Assembly (NCBI RefSeq): GCF_024809855.1
Contig: NZ_JANUEM010000001.1
Coordinates: 1-64,000 of the forward strand
Length of the DNA stretch: 64,000 nt
Source: Rheinheimera pacifica
GTDB taxonomy: Bacteria > Pseudomonadota > Gammaproteobacteria > Enterobacterales > Alteromonadaceae
Reading direction: 5' to 3'
This document shows, one piece after another, positions 18,461 through 28,700 of this stretch. Each line of letters begins with the position of its first letter. Within the stretch, counting starts at the first letter, position 1. A model generated the notes under the pieces. That model saw only the letters and a program-made list of their open reading frames with translations. It did no database searches and was not told the origin of the DNA. The translations under genes were made by a program, and so were the position numbers.

Positions 18461-20092
18461 ATGATTGCAATAGATAAAACCACTTCAATTAAAAATGCAT
18501 TGATTTGGGTCATTATGCTGATTTGCAGTCTTACGCTATGTCTGGCCATGATTATCTCTGCCACTCAGGATGTAAAATTACAGCGCAAAAAACTGGTATC
18601 GCAGTTGGAAGGTTATATCAGCATTATTGCGTTTAATGCCAGTAGCAGTATTTTGCAGGACAATGCGGATATTGAAGAAAACCGCTTAAGTTCTTTTGCT
18701 GCAGTTAATATGTTGCACAATGTGCATATTTATAAAAAACAGCCCGGCAGTAATGCGCTCAGTTTTTTTGCCAGCTACAACCGGCGCGATATAGGCCCTT
18801 ACCCGGTGCAATTTGAGCGCATACAACAGTTTTTAACACCGGTGATCAGCAGCAACTATATAGAAATAACCAAACCAATCAGCCATCAAGGCAATCTGCT
18901 TGGCTATGTTTATATCCGGGCCGGCCAGGAAGAACTCAGCTCCTATATTCAAACCCGTATTTTGCTTGATATTCTGATCGCACTTGCAGCCCTGATCAGT
19001 GCCTTTTTTATCAGCTCCCGCTTACAGCGCCGCTTTACCACGCCGATAGAAACCTTACTCAGCGTGGTACAAAAAGTAGCCAAAGAGAAAAACTATCAGA
19101 TCCGTGCGCCGGTGGCCCCCATCAAAGAATACAATATGCTCAGCCGAGCCTTTAATACCATGCTGGACAGAATTGAACAGCAAATCAGCAAACTGCAGCA
19201 GGCTGAACAGGAAAACCGCCAGTTGACACTAAGCCTGGAGCAAAAAATCGGCCAGCGTACCGAAGCATTAAAAACATCGAACCAGGAACTGCTCAATACT
19301 CTGGCAACATTGCATCAGTATCAGAACCAGATTGTTGAAACCGAAAAAATGGCCAGCCTTGGCCAGATGGTGGCAGGCGTTGCGCATGAAGTAAATACTC
19401 CCATTGGTTTGGGTGTTACAGCATCAACCCTGTTGCAGGACAAGCTGACCGATATTCAAAAAGCCTTTGATGAAAAAAAGCTTACCTCATCACAACTGGC
19501 CAGGTTTTTATCTGAAAGCAAAGAAAACCTGGGTATTATTTACCGCAATATGGAGCGGGCAGCCAGCCTGATCTCCAGCTTTAAACGTGTTGCTGTCGAT
19601 CAGTCCAACGAAAACCGCCGCCAGTTCAATATGCTGCAACTTATTAATGAAGTATTGCTGTCACTGCGGCCAAATCTGAAAAAAACACAACATCAGGTGC
19701 TGGTAGATTGCCCGCCAGAACTCGAACTGGACAGCAAACCCGGCCCGATTAATCAAATCCTGATTAACCTGATTATGAACAGCCTGATCCATGCATTCGA
19801 GCATATAGAGCAAGGCGAAATGCATATTACGGTTCAGGTAAAAGATAACCGTTGTTTTCTCAACTACAGTGATAATGGTGCTGGCGTGCCCGAATCAATT
19901 AAAAAGCGCATTTTCGATCCCTTTGTCACCACCAAACGCGGCGAAGGTGGCAGTGGGCTGGGTTTGCACCTGGTTTATAATTTGGTTACCCAGGCGCTTA
20001 ACGGCAAAATTCAGTTAGAAAGCACCCTGGGTGCCGGTATTCAAATTCAGATAAACTTCCCTGTGATCATAAAAAGTGCACACCCGGCGTAA
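18461..20092 (+). CDS. Membrane sensor histidine kinase
   Basis: 543 residues. A first transmembrane helix (13-33), a periplasmic sensor of about 130 residues, a second helix (168-186), a HAMP segment (RRFTTPIETLL onward), a coiled coil (about 238-295), a dimerisation/phosphoacceptor region with His309 in VAHEVNTPIG, and a HATPase domain with LINLIMNSLIHAF, DNGAGVPE and GEGGSGLGLHLV. It has no receiver domain and no partner regulator of its own nearby; the next gene in the same direction, 186 bp downstream, is arcA. Signal unknown. Confidence 0.9.
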   Translation: MIAIDKTTSIKNALIWVIMLICSLTLCLAMIISATQDVKLQRKKLVSQLEGYISIIAFNASSSILQDNADIEENRLSSFAAVNMLHNVHIYKKQPGSNALSFFASYNRRDIGPYPVQFERIQQFLTPVISSNYIEITKPISHQGNLLGYVYIRAGQEELSSYIQTRILLDILIALAALISAFFISSRLQRRFTTPIETLLSVVQKVAKEKNYQIRAPVAPIKEYNMLSRAFNTMLDRIEQQISKLQQAEQENRQLTLSLEQKIGQRTEALKTSNQELLNTLATLHQYQNQIVETEKMASLGQMVAGVAHEVNTPIGLGVTASTLLQDKLTDIQKAFDEKKLTSSQLARFLSESKENLGIIYRNMERAASLISSFKRVAVDQSNENRRQFNMLQLINEVLLSLRPNLKKTQHQVLVDCPPELELDSKPGPINQILINLIMNSLIHAFEHIEQGEMHITVQVKDNRCFLNYSDNGAGVPESIKKRIFDPFVTTKRGEGGSGLGLHLVYNLVTQALNGKIQLESTLGAGIQIQINFPVIIKSAHPA

Positions 20093-20147
20093 GAATAAAC
20101 AATAATAACTGATGCTACTTTGGTCGAATGGAACATTAGCTGCGACT

Positions 20148-20177
20148 AATTGTTAACAAAAGAACTTGTTAACAATT
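20148..20177. promoter_or_regulatory. Paired palindromes upstream of arcA, candidate operator
   Basis: A perfect 12-bp inverted repeat (AATTGTTAACAA, 6-nt gap, TTGTTAACAATT). Each arm contains the 10-bp palindrome TTGTTAACAA, so the site can also be read as two operators with centres 16 bp apart. It lies about 100 bp upstream of the arcA start and has no T tract, which argues against a terminator. The GTTAA cores resemble ArcA-box repeats, so autoregulation is possible. Confidence 0.55.
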
Positions 20178-20278
20178 GGACAGATGGTTATAATTGCGTA
20201 TTATTTGACAAATCGACGTCATCTATAACACGCTTAGGTATTATAAATTTCACAAAATTCACATAAGGTTTAACTCCA

Positions 20279-20986
20279 ATGCAAACACCTGTGATTCTCA
20301 TAGTTGAAGACGAAGAAGTAACCCGCTTAAATCTGGTTAGCCTGTTTCAGGGAGAAGGCTATGATGTTATCGAGGCGGTAAATGGCGAGGAGATGAACCA
20401 GAAGCTTACTGAAAATCAGGTAAATCTGGTCGTCATGGACATTAACCTGCCAGGTAAAAATGGTCTGATCCTGGCCCGCGAACTGCGTCAGCGCGAAAAC
20501 ATCGGTTTAATTTTCCTGACCGGCCGAGACAGCGAAGTAGATCGCATTCTGGGCCTTGAAATTGGTGCAGACGATTACCTGACCAAGCCATTTAACCCGC
20601 GTGAGCTAACTATCCGTGCCCGTAACCTGTTAAACCGCACTGTGGCTCAGCCGGTAGTTGAAGAGCATAAAAGCATCGTTAAATTCAATGGTTGGACTCT
20701 GGACGAAAACAGCCGCAACCTGACATCACCAAAAGGCGTTGCCCGCCGTTTGCCAAAAGGCGAATACCGTGCACTGCGTTTAATGCTGGATACACCGGGT
20801 AAAATTTTTACCCGCGAGCAGTTAATCCGCCATATGACAGGCCGTGATTTACGCCCGAATGACCGTACTGTAGATGTAACCATCCGCCGTATCCGTAAGC
20901 ATTTCGAATCTGATATTGAAAGCCCTGAGTTAATCAGCACCATCCACGGTGAAGGCTACCGCTTCGTTGGCAAACTGGAAAAGTAA
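20279..20986 (+). CDS. arcA: Aerobic respiration control response regulator ArcA
   Basis: 235 residues (Escherichia coli 238) with very high similarity. The receiver domain (1-120) has the acidic pocket EDEE, phosphoacceptor Asp54 in [12 protein letters not shown], Thr in FLTGRD and Lys in [11 protein letters not shown]; the OmpR-type winged helix (about 135-232) ends with [15 protein letters not shown]. Phosphorylated by ArcB under low oxygen, it represses aerobic metabolism genes. It is unusual in being only 4 nt from the convergent arcB. Confidence 0.96.
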   Translation: MQTPVILIVEDEEVTRLNLVSLFQGEGYDVIEAVNGEEMNQKLTENQVNLVVMDINLPGKNGLILARELRQRENIGLIFLTGRDSEVDRILGLEIGADDYLTKPFNPRELTIRARNLLNRTVAQPVVEEHKSIVKFNGWTLDENSRNLTSPKGVARRLPKGEYRALRLMLDTPGKIFTREQLIRHMTGRDLRPNDRTVDVTIRRIRKHFESDIESPELISTIHGEGYRFVGKLEK

Positions 20987-20990
20987 GCCG

Positions 20991-23282
20991 CTAAGCGTTT
21001 TCAATATACTCAGACAGAGCAGCCAGGTGCTGCTCTGTTTTTAGGTGAAAGTCTACCAGTTGCCGCTCTAGCCCCTGCCAGTTAATGTGTTCCTGTTCCA
21101 TCCGTTTTGCCTGTTGCTGCACCCATAACAAACCAACCGATGCCGCTGCGCCTTTTAACTTGTGTGCCGCTTCCTGAAAATCTTTTTCCTGCCGCTGCAC
21201 TGCGGTTTCCATCAGTTTATTCATATAACCGGGTAACAGTTGGGCAAATAGCTGGGCACTGCGTTTCATGGCATCTTTGCCCAGCGACTGAATGTAATCA
21301 TTCAGTGTGCCAACATCCAGCATCTGGTTTTCACTACTTACGCTTACCGGTTTTACCTGTTGTAACCGCACTGCACTGGGCGAAAACAGCCGCGCCAACA
21401 TTGAATCCAGCTTTTCGGTGTTGATAGGTTTGGCCAGTGCACCATCTACCTGTACGCCATCCAGCTGTTGCTCAGCTTTACGCACATTGGCACTTAACAC
21501 CACTATAGGCAAGGCTGATAAATGTTCTTCATCGCGGATATAGCGGGCTATTTGTTCACCGCCCATATCGGGCAGTTGCATATCCAGCAATACCAAATCA
21601 ATATCATCTTCGGTTTCCAGCAAGGCAATCGCATCCTCACCGGTTTCAGCATGAATAACGCTATGGCCGCGCTGCTCCAGCAGCCCTATCGCAATTTCGG
21701 CATTCAGCGGTACATCTTCTATAAGCAATATGGTTAGCTCGGGGCAGCTTATTGCCTGTTGTTGCTCTTGCTGCAACAGCTCTGTAGGTAATAGCACGGC
21801 AAAACTGCTGCCTTTACCTACTTCGCTGCTAACACTGATATTACCCTGCATTGCCTCAACCAGGGCACGCGAAACAGACAGGCCGATGCCAGAACCAATA
21901 ATACTCAGGCGGCGGCCATCGTTAGATTTGTAATACATATCAAAGATGCGCTCCTGCTCCTGAGCAGCGATACCAATACCCGTATCTTCAACAGTAAAAT
22001 ACAACCGGTTACTTAACGCGTCGAGTTTGCAATACAGGCTTACATAGCCCGTAGCAGTAAATTTCACTGCATTATTAAGCAGATTCCATAACACCTGACG
22101 CAACCGGGTTGGATCAATCCTTAAATAAACATCCAGCTCGCCTTCACAACTTAGGTTGAACTGCAGCCCTTTTTGCTGGCACAACAGCTCGGCAAAATTT
22201 GCAATGTCATTGATAAACTGGCGTAACGATACGCTGTGGTAAACAATGTCGAGATCCTGCCGGTCAATTTTATCCAGATCGATAATATCGTTAAAAATAT
22301 TACCCAGTGTTTCCGCACTGCTGAAAATGGTGTTGGCCCAGCCATGTTGCTGCTTGCTGAGTTTGCTTTCCAGCAAGCGCCGGCTTAAACCTACAATACC
22401 GTTTAGCGGCGTTCTGAGTTCATGGCTTAAAGTAGCAATAAACTTGCCCTTATCAAGATAGGCTTTTTCCAGCGCCTGCTCGGCCAGCTTACGTGAGGTA
22501 ATATCCCGGCCAAACCCCAGCAAGCCGATATAACGGCCATAGCGGTCATAAAACGGCACTTTGCGCATTTCAAACCACAGCACCTGGCTATCGTCTTTTA
22601 CAAATTCGACATCTAACGTCAGTTCAGATGGTTGCACCATCTGGCCCTCATGCTCTGTAAGAATAGCGGCATGAGCACTGTCATCTGTGTATATTTCTGC
22701 TGGCGAACGGCCAATAAGCTCACTGGCTGTTTTGCCCATAATAGCTTCAAACATTTTATTGCAACTGGCAAAACGGCCGGTTTCATCGCGGTAGTAGAAT
22801 AAGTCGGGGGAGCTGTCAACAATAGAGCGGATCAGCAGGCTTTGCTCCTCCAGCTCTATCTGGGCTTTTTTGCGTTCAGCAATTTCTTTACGCAGCTCAT
22901 CAATTGCGCGGCGCTTAGCCTGAAAGGCTTTTTTACGTTCTTCAATCTCAAAATTCAGTTGGCGGATATTATCCTGCATCCCTTCATTGAGTAAACGTTC
23001 CTGATGGGCAGAATCAATCAGATAAGACAGGGCTGCATCAAGGTGTAGTACCAGATAAAAAATAAAACTGATAAACACCGGCCCCAACGCTAAGGTAAAT
23101 AACAGAGCGCCATTTAACAGGGTAAAATCTATTTGATTATGCAGTACCAGCTCAAGGCAAATACTAAATAACCCCGCAAGGATAAGCAGTAGTAACTGGC
23201 AAAATAATGCCAGTTGCAGCTTACCCCATTTACGGCTCCAGGCAGCAATAATCCTGACGTGTGGATGAACCGGACCTTGCAT
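20991..23282 (-). CDS. arcB: Hybrid sensor kinase ArcB
   Basis: 763 residues (Escherichia coli 778). Two N-terminal transmembrane helices (about 25-45 and 58-78), a coiled coil (100-150), a PAS domain (about 150-262, ending GLLGFGRDITSRK), HisKA with His287 in FIATLSHELRTPLNGIVGLS, HATPase (VEDTGIGI, GSGIGLSV), a receiver domain with Asp in LVLLDMQLPD and an Hpt domain with His in AAHKLKGAAAS. A Cys is present at 174 (FASCNK), but the position matching the second redox Cys of Escherichia coli ArcB (recalled as Cys241) is Trp236 in LWFEMRKVP. The 3' end is antisense to the arcA terminator. Confidence 0.94.
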   Translation of the reverse strand: MQGPVHPHVRIIAAWSRKWGKLQLALFCQLLLLILAGLFSICLELVLHNQIDFTLLNGALLFTLALGPVFISFIFYLVLHLDAALSYLIDSAHQERLLNEGMQDNIRQLNFEIEERKKAFQAKRRAIDELRKEIAERKKAQIELEEQSLLIRSIVDSSPDLFYYRDETGRFASCNKMFEAIMGKTASELIGRSPAEIYTDDSAHAAILTEHEGQMVQPSELTLDVEFVKDDSQVLWFEMRKVPFYDRYGRYIGLLGFGRDITSRKLAEQALEKAYLDKGKFIATLSHELRTPLNGIVGLSRRLLESKLSKQQHGWANTIFSSAETLGNIFNDIIDLDKIDRQDLDIVYHSVSLRQFINDIANFAELLCQQKGLQFNLSCEGELDVYLRIDPTRLRQVLWNLLNNAVKFTATGYVSLYCKLDALSNRLYFTVEDTGIGIAAQEQERIFDMYYKSNDGRRLSIIGSGIGLSVSRALVEAMQGNISVSSEVGKGSSFAVLLPTELLQQEQQQAISCPELTILLIEDVPLNAEIAIGLLEQRGHSVIHAETGEDAIALLETEDDIDLVLLDMQLPDMGGEQIARYIRDEEHLSALPIVVLSANVRKAEQQLDGVQVDGALAKPINTEKLDSMLARLFSPSAVRLQQVKPVSVSSENQMLDVGTLNDYIQSLGKDAMKRSAQLFAQLLPGYMNKLMETAVQRQEKDFQEAAHKLKGAAASVGLLWVQQQAKRMEQEHINWQGLERQLVDFHLKTEQHLAALSEYIENA
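21014..21042 (+). terminator. arcA terminator, inside the arcB coding sequence
   Basis: Perfect 10-bp stem ACAGAGCAGC/GCTGCTCTGT with a 5-nt loop followed by TTTT on the plus strand, 27 nt after the arcA stop. The same bases encode the last residues of ArcB on the minus strand, so the arcA transcript overlaps the arcB 3' end by about 50 nt. Confidence 0.88.
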
Positions 23283-23306
23283 CAGGTTGTTACCTCATAT
23301 GATATG

Positions 23307-25157
23307 TTACTGCACAGGTTGAATATCAACCCTGAAATTGCGATACGAACAGTATTGCACTTCTTTACCCTGCATCGGGTAAATGCCCTGCCGGGCGTAT
23401 GACAACTGATCTTTATACAGGCTAATATGCTGACCCTGGCCAACCTTTACCGCTTTACCTTCAGCCTGACGGCTTTGGGTTAAGCACAGTAAATGCGCCA
23501 GTTGTTTATAGTTGTCACGCTCAAATAAATCGCCGGATGCCAGCATAGGCGCTTGCATATTACTTGGTGCAAACTTCCAGGCGGCAAAACGGGTGCGTAA
23601 AACGCCGTCTTTTATCTCAATCGCATCGCCTCTGGTCAAATAATGTGTACTAACTTGCTTTATCACTGTCGCTTTACCCTCACCGGTGCTTTGCAAAGCT
23701 TGAGTATCCACAACATAAACACCTGCAGCTCCCAGCACCGACATTTTCACCTGCGGCGCATTTTCAGCATCAGCAAAACCAACCAGTAATGCTGTAGCTT
23801 CGTCAATGCCAAAACCAAAACGGGTTTGGGTATCGTTCAGTAAACGGATTAACCGCCCCTGCCGCCCCAGCTCTGAAAGATGCGTATCAATAGTGCCCCA
23901 GTTAAATAAACCTAAGCCACCTTTAGCGCTAAAAGTAAGATGTTTTTCTGCCAGGCCATTACTGCAGCTTTGATCTTTGTCACAACCCGGTTGAGGTGCA
24001 GGTAAATCAAAAGCGCCAAACTGCATAGCGCTGTAACTGTCGCCAGTTAAGATCATTGGAATACGTTTGCCCAAAAAGCTGCCTCCGGCCATTGCGGCAG
24101 CTGCAGCTCCGGTGCCGGCAACAATGATCTGCCCTGCCGATAGCATCCGCTCAATTTGTTTTAACTCTTCAGATGCAGAGCCATCTTCAAGCCGGAAAGC
24201 TTTTAACATCAGGTTTTGCTCGTCACCATTAAAGAAAATAGCATCCGCTTTGCGGATCTGCTCAACAGCGGCAGCAGTGCCTGCCTGACAAAAACGCTGT
24301 AACTGCTGCATTAAATCCGGGTATACACGGCTGCGCTGATAAGTGCGATGCTCTGTAACTAAATATTGCGGTAAAGCATCACACGAAGATTTATTACCGC
24401 TTTTAACCTGCTGAGCACTCTGGTATGCCGCATTAACCGGCAGCCAGCTCACCTCAGCACCAGCCTCTGTAAACAAATTAATGTAAAGATCTACCTCAGC
24501 AAACGGGTCTCTTGCCGACGCTGTAACAACAAGCAGCCGGGGTTTACGGTGGCTACCTGCAACCTGCTGCGCCAGCTCAACGATTTTGCGGTAAATTTCT
24601 ACGCTGAACTCATCTTTGGCTTTCGCCAGATTGGCAAACTCTTTTAACCGGGTACCGCTACGCCTGCTATTTTTTAGCTGCTCTGCCGTTACCATTACCT
24701 GTAACTGATCATGCACAAAATTAAGCTCGCGCTCGGTAAGTTCATTGTAATTAACCCGGCCAGACACCCAAATACCGTCCATTTCGGTTTCAGCAGAGCG
24801 CCATAACCGCGCCAGTTCACGTTCTGATATCAGTTCGTTGTCAAGGCGGCTGCGGATAAATTCAAGCAATGCAAGTGTACGTTGTTGTTCAATAACCCGT
24901 TCAGCTCCCCAAAACCCGGCATCGGCAATGTTTGCGATATTTTCTGCCGACAGTACAAACAAATCAGCTGATTTTGCTGTTGCAGAAAAAGTGTCAGCAG
25001 CAGAACAATACCGCGTATTGGCAGAACTGCAAGCTTGCAACCCGCCACCTATGAGCAACATGGAATATTCCGGCAAGCTGGTTTCGCGCCCCGTGCTTGC
25101 TGCCGATACTGAGCAAGCCAGCAAAGTGGCCGATAGATAAAAACCAAGTGATTTCAT
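23307..25157 (-). CDS. Cyanophycinase-like (peptidase S51) exported protein lacking the catalytic serine
   Basis: 616 residues with a signal peptide (1-19). The S51 core lies in the C-terminal two thirds: a strand LLVVTASARDP, ADAIFFNGDEQ, the nucleophile-elbow position, DTHLSELGRQGRL (His426) and GIDEATALLVG (Glu453). In cyanophycinases the elbow reads GTSAGA with the Ser nucleophile; here it is GTGAAAA (Gly350, codon GGA), so the nucleophile is gone. About 200 extra residues separate the first strand (MLLIGGG) from the rest. It is probably periplasmic and either non-enzymatic or mechanistically different. Starts 24 nt downstream of arcB on the same strand. Confidence 0.82.
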   Translation of the reverse strand: MKSLGFYLSATLLACSVSAASTGRETSLPEYSMLLIGGGLQACSSANTRYCSAADTFSATAKSADLFVLSAENIANIADAGFWGAERVIEQQRTLALLEFIRSRLDNELISERELARLWRSAETEMDGIWVSGRVNYNELTERELNFVHDQLQVMVTAEQLKNSRRSGTRLKEFANLAKAKDEFSVEIYRKIVELAQQVAGSHRKPRLLVVTASARDPFAEVDLYINLFTEAGAEVSWLPVNAAYQSAQQVKSGNKSSCDALPQYLVTEHRTYQRSRVYPDLMQQLQRFCQAGTAAAVEQIRKADAIFFNGDEQNLMLKAFRLEDGSASEELKQIERMLSAGQIIVAGTGAAAAAMAGGSFLGKRIPMILTGDSYSAMQFGAFDLPAPQPGCDKDQSCSNGLAEKHLTFSAKGGLGLFNWGTIDTHLSELGRQGRLIRLLNDTQTRFGFGIDEATALLVGFADAENAPQVKMSVLGAAGVYVVDTQALQSTGEGKATVIKQVSTHYLTRGDAIEIKDGVLRTRFAAWKFAPSNMQAPMLASGDLFERDNYKQLAHLLCLTQSRQAEGKAVKVGQGQHISLYKDQLSYARQGIYPMQGKEVQYCSYRNFRVDIQPVQ

Positions 25158-25618
25158 TATTCTCTTTCTTATATTAAACGCAGAGGTTTTAAGCTGCCGG
25201 GGCAGTAACCAGAATCAGGCTTTATGAGTTATAAATCTGGCTTAACATAGATTATCCTTTATTGACTTCTTTGCCAATTAGCCATACCGCCATTGGTTCT
25301 TTTTATTCACAGCTGTATGCATTTTTTGCTACCTGGAAAACACAACCAAAGCCGCATAAATATGGTGTCTTTACAGGTAAAACTTGCAAGAAAAACAGGC
25401 CTGACACTGCTATTTCCTCACCACTGGCAGATATAAGTGGCAAAAATATCGCCAATTCATGTAATTAATTTTCAGTTTTACAAGCTGACTTTCTGCGTTG
25501 GACAGCCAGCCTGGCACTACAAAGTTAACTTGCAATTTGCCATATTTCACGGTATACCTGTAGCCGCTTTACACGTTTAGATGGCTAAACATTTTTAGAG
25601 CAAATACACTACAACGCA
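25158..25618. other. Long intergenic region upstream of gltB
   Basis: About 460 bp, AT-rich, with only weak open frames (one of 68 codons at 25262 lacks a Shine-Dalgarno and resembles nothing). It separates the divergent cyanophycinase-like gene and gltB and presumably holds regulatory sites for both; apart from the gltB promoter candidate just downstream no specific site was recognised. Confidence 0.5.
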
Positions 25619-25647
25619 TTGACCTCTGAAAGAGTAACCGTTATTTT
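25619..25647 (+). promoter_or_regulatory. Candidate gltBD promoter with overlapping hairpin
   Basis: -35 TTGACC (25619-25624), 17-nt spacer, -10 TATTTT (25642-25647). An 8-bp inverted repeat, CTGAAAGA at 25626-25633 and TCTTTCAG at 25647-25654, spans the spacer and could be an operator. The resulting leader before gltB would be about 85 nt. Confidence 0.5.
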
Positions 25648-25738
25648 CTTTCAGCAGCAGCAAAAACCAAAAACAAGAATAATAATTCAAAAATAATAAA
25701 TATTTATTTAAATATCAGGACAAGTGTGGAGGTTAGTC

Positions 25739-28700
25739 ATGGCGTTGTATCAGCACAGTCAGGCAAGAGAGAACTGTGGCTTCGGTCTGATCGCACATCT
25801 GGAGGGCGCGGCCAGCCACCGGATCGTCAGAACCGCAATAAACGGCCTTGACCGTATGCAGCACCGCGGCGGTATTTCTGCCGACGGTAAAACCGGTGAT
25901 GGTTGTGGTTTATTAATGCAAAAGCCGGACAGTTTTTTCCGTGCTGTTGCCGAAGAAAACGGCTGGAATCTGGCAAAGAAATACGGCGTCGGCATGATTT
26001 TTTTCAGCCAGGACCCGGTAAAAGCCGCTTTAGCAAAAAAAATTATTGAGCAGGAAATTGCCCGTGAAACCCTGACCCTGGTAGCCTGGCGCACCGTGCC
26101 GGTAGACAGCAGCGTACTGGGCCCGTTAGCACTAAGCTCTATGCCTGGTATTGAGCAGGTTATTGTTAATGCACCGCACGGCTGGGGCGATCATGACTTA
26201 GAGCGCCGGCTATATATGCTGCGCCGCCGTATTGAAAAACAACTAAACGACGATGCCGATTTTTACATCCCCAGCTTTTCGTCGCTGGTTACCGTATTTA
26301 AAGGCCTGATGATGCCGGCAGACTTACCGCGCTATTATCTGGATTTAGCCGATATCCGCATGGAAACCGCTATTTGTGTATTCCACCAGCGTTTTTCTAC
26401 CAATACCATGCCGCGCTGGCAATTGGCGCAGCCGTTTCGCTTTTTAGCCCATAACGGTGAAATCAATACCATTACCGGTAACCGCCAGTGGGCCCGCGCA
26501 CGGCAGTATAAGTTTGCCTCGCCGCTGTTAAGTGATTTACAGGATGCCGCGCCCTTTGTCAGCCAGAGCGGCTCCGACTCCAGCTCACTGGACAATATGC
26601 TGGAGCTGTTATTAGCCGGCGGTATGGACTTATTCCGCGCTATGCGTTTGTTAGTGCCGCCAGCCTGGCAGGGTAACCGCGTAATGGATGACAACTTAAA
26701 AGCGTTTTACGAATTTAACTCCATGCATATGGAGCCGTGGGACGGCCCGGCCGGTATCGTAATGACCAATGGCCAGCACGTAGCCTGTAACCTGGATCGC
26801 AACGGCCTGCGCCCGGCCCGCTTTGTTATTACCCGCGATAAACTCATAACACTGGCCTCTGAAGTGGGTATTTGGGATTACACCCCGGATGAAGTAGTAG
26901 AAAAAGGCCGCGTTGGCCCCGGCGAAATGCTGGCAGTAGATACCACTACCGGCAAAATCTGGCGCTCCAACGAAATAGACAGCGATTTAATGGCGCGCCA
27001 TACCTATCGTGACTGGCTAAATGCCAACGTACAACGGTTGGTGCCGTACGAGAAATACGAAACCGATTTAATCGGCAAGCGGGTATTTTCTGACGATGAC
27101 ATGCTGGTGTACCACAAGCTGTTTAACTACAGCTATGAAGAAATTGATCAGGTAATGACAGTACTGGCCAAAGACGGCCAGGAAGCAGTTGGCTCTATGG
27201 GCGATGATACGCCAATGGCAGTATTATCGCGCAAGCCCCGCACCTTGTTTGATTACTTCCGCCAGCAGTTTGCCCAGGTAACTAACCCACCGATTGACCC
27301 GTTGCGCGAAGCGCATGTTATGTCGCTGGCCACCAGTATTGGCCGTGAGCATAACGTGTTTAAAGAAACCGCCGGTTACGCCCGCCGTATTCAGTTTGAG
27401 TCGCCGGTAATGATGTACTCCGACTTAAAGCAGTTAAAGCAAGCTGACGACAAGTACTACAAACACCAGATATTTTCGCTGAACTTTGATCCGGCAACCG
27501 TAAACCTGCAACAAGCGGTAGAGCAACTGTGCGCCAATGTAGTCAGCGCTGTACGCGATAACAATGTGGTACTGGTGATACTGACAGACCGGCGTATTGA
27601 GCAAGGCAAACTGCCAATACCGGCAGCGATGGCGGTAGGAGCAGTGCAACATGCACTGGTAAATGCCCAGCTGCGCTGTGACTCTAACATTATTGTTGAA
27701 ACCGCTTCCGTGCGTGACTCGCATCATTTTGCGGTGTTAATTGGTTTAGGCGCCACCGGCATTTACCCGTTTTTGGCGTATGAGACAGTAGAGCAACTGG
27801 TAGAAAAAGGCGTAATTAACTTAACAGCCCGCCAGGCGGTGCTGAACTACCGTAAAGGCATTAATAAAGGCCTGTACAAAATTATGTCGAAAATGGGTAT
27901 TTCAACGGTAGCCAGCTATCGCTGCTCTAACCTGTTTGAAGCCGTAGGCATAGATAAAACCGTAATGCAGCTCTGTTTTGCCGATATACCATCACGTTTG
28001 GGCGGTGCCGGCTTTACCGACTTTGAACAAGACGTACAGCAACTGGCCAAAGTGGCCTGGTTAAAACGTAAACCGTTAAACCACGGTGGTTTATTAAAGT
28101 ATGTGCACGACGGCGAATACCACGCTTACAACCCGGATGTAGTACAAACGCTGCAAAAAGCCGTGCGCTCGGGCAAGTATGAAGATTATCAGCAATACAG
28201 CAATATTGTAAACCAGCGCCCGGTAGCGCATTTGCGTGATTTATTTAAACTGGCCGACAGTACACCGGTGCCTCTGGAGCAGGTAGAAAGCGAGCAAGCA
28301 CTGTACCCGCGTTTTGACAGCGCCGCGATGTCTATCGGAGCCCTAAGCCCCGAAGCGCATGAAGCCTTAGCCATAGCGATGAACCGCTTAGGAGGGCGCT
28401 CAAACTCAGGTGAAGGCGGTGAAGATCCGCGCCGCTTTGGTACCGAGAAAAACTCAAAGATTAAGCAGGTTGCCTCTGGCCGCTTTGGCGTAACACCACA
28501 TTACCTGGTGAATGCTGAAGTTATTCAAATCAAAGTCGCTCAGGGTGCCAAACCCGGTGAAGGTGGCCAGTTACCCGGTGAAAAAGTCACCGCAGAAATA
28601 GCCAGGCTGCGCTACTCGGTGCCGGGTGTAACACTGATATCGCCACCGCCGCACCATGATATTTACTCAATTGAAGATTTAGCCCAGCTGATTTTCGATT

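Noticed and set aside
25262..25468. 68-codon plus-strand frame upstream of gltB
   Set aside because: No Shine-Dalgarno, no family resemblance, composition like intergenic DNA.
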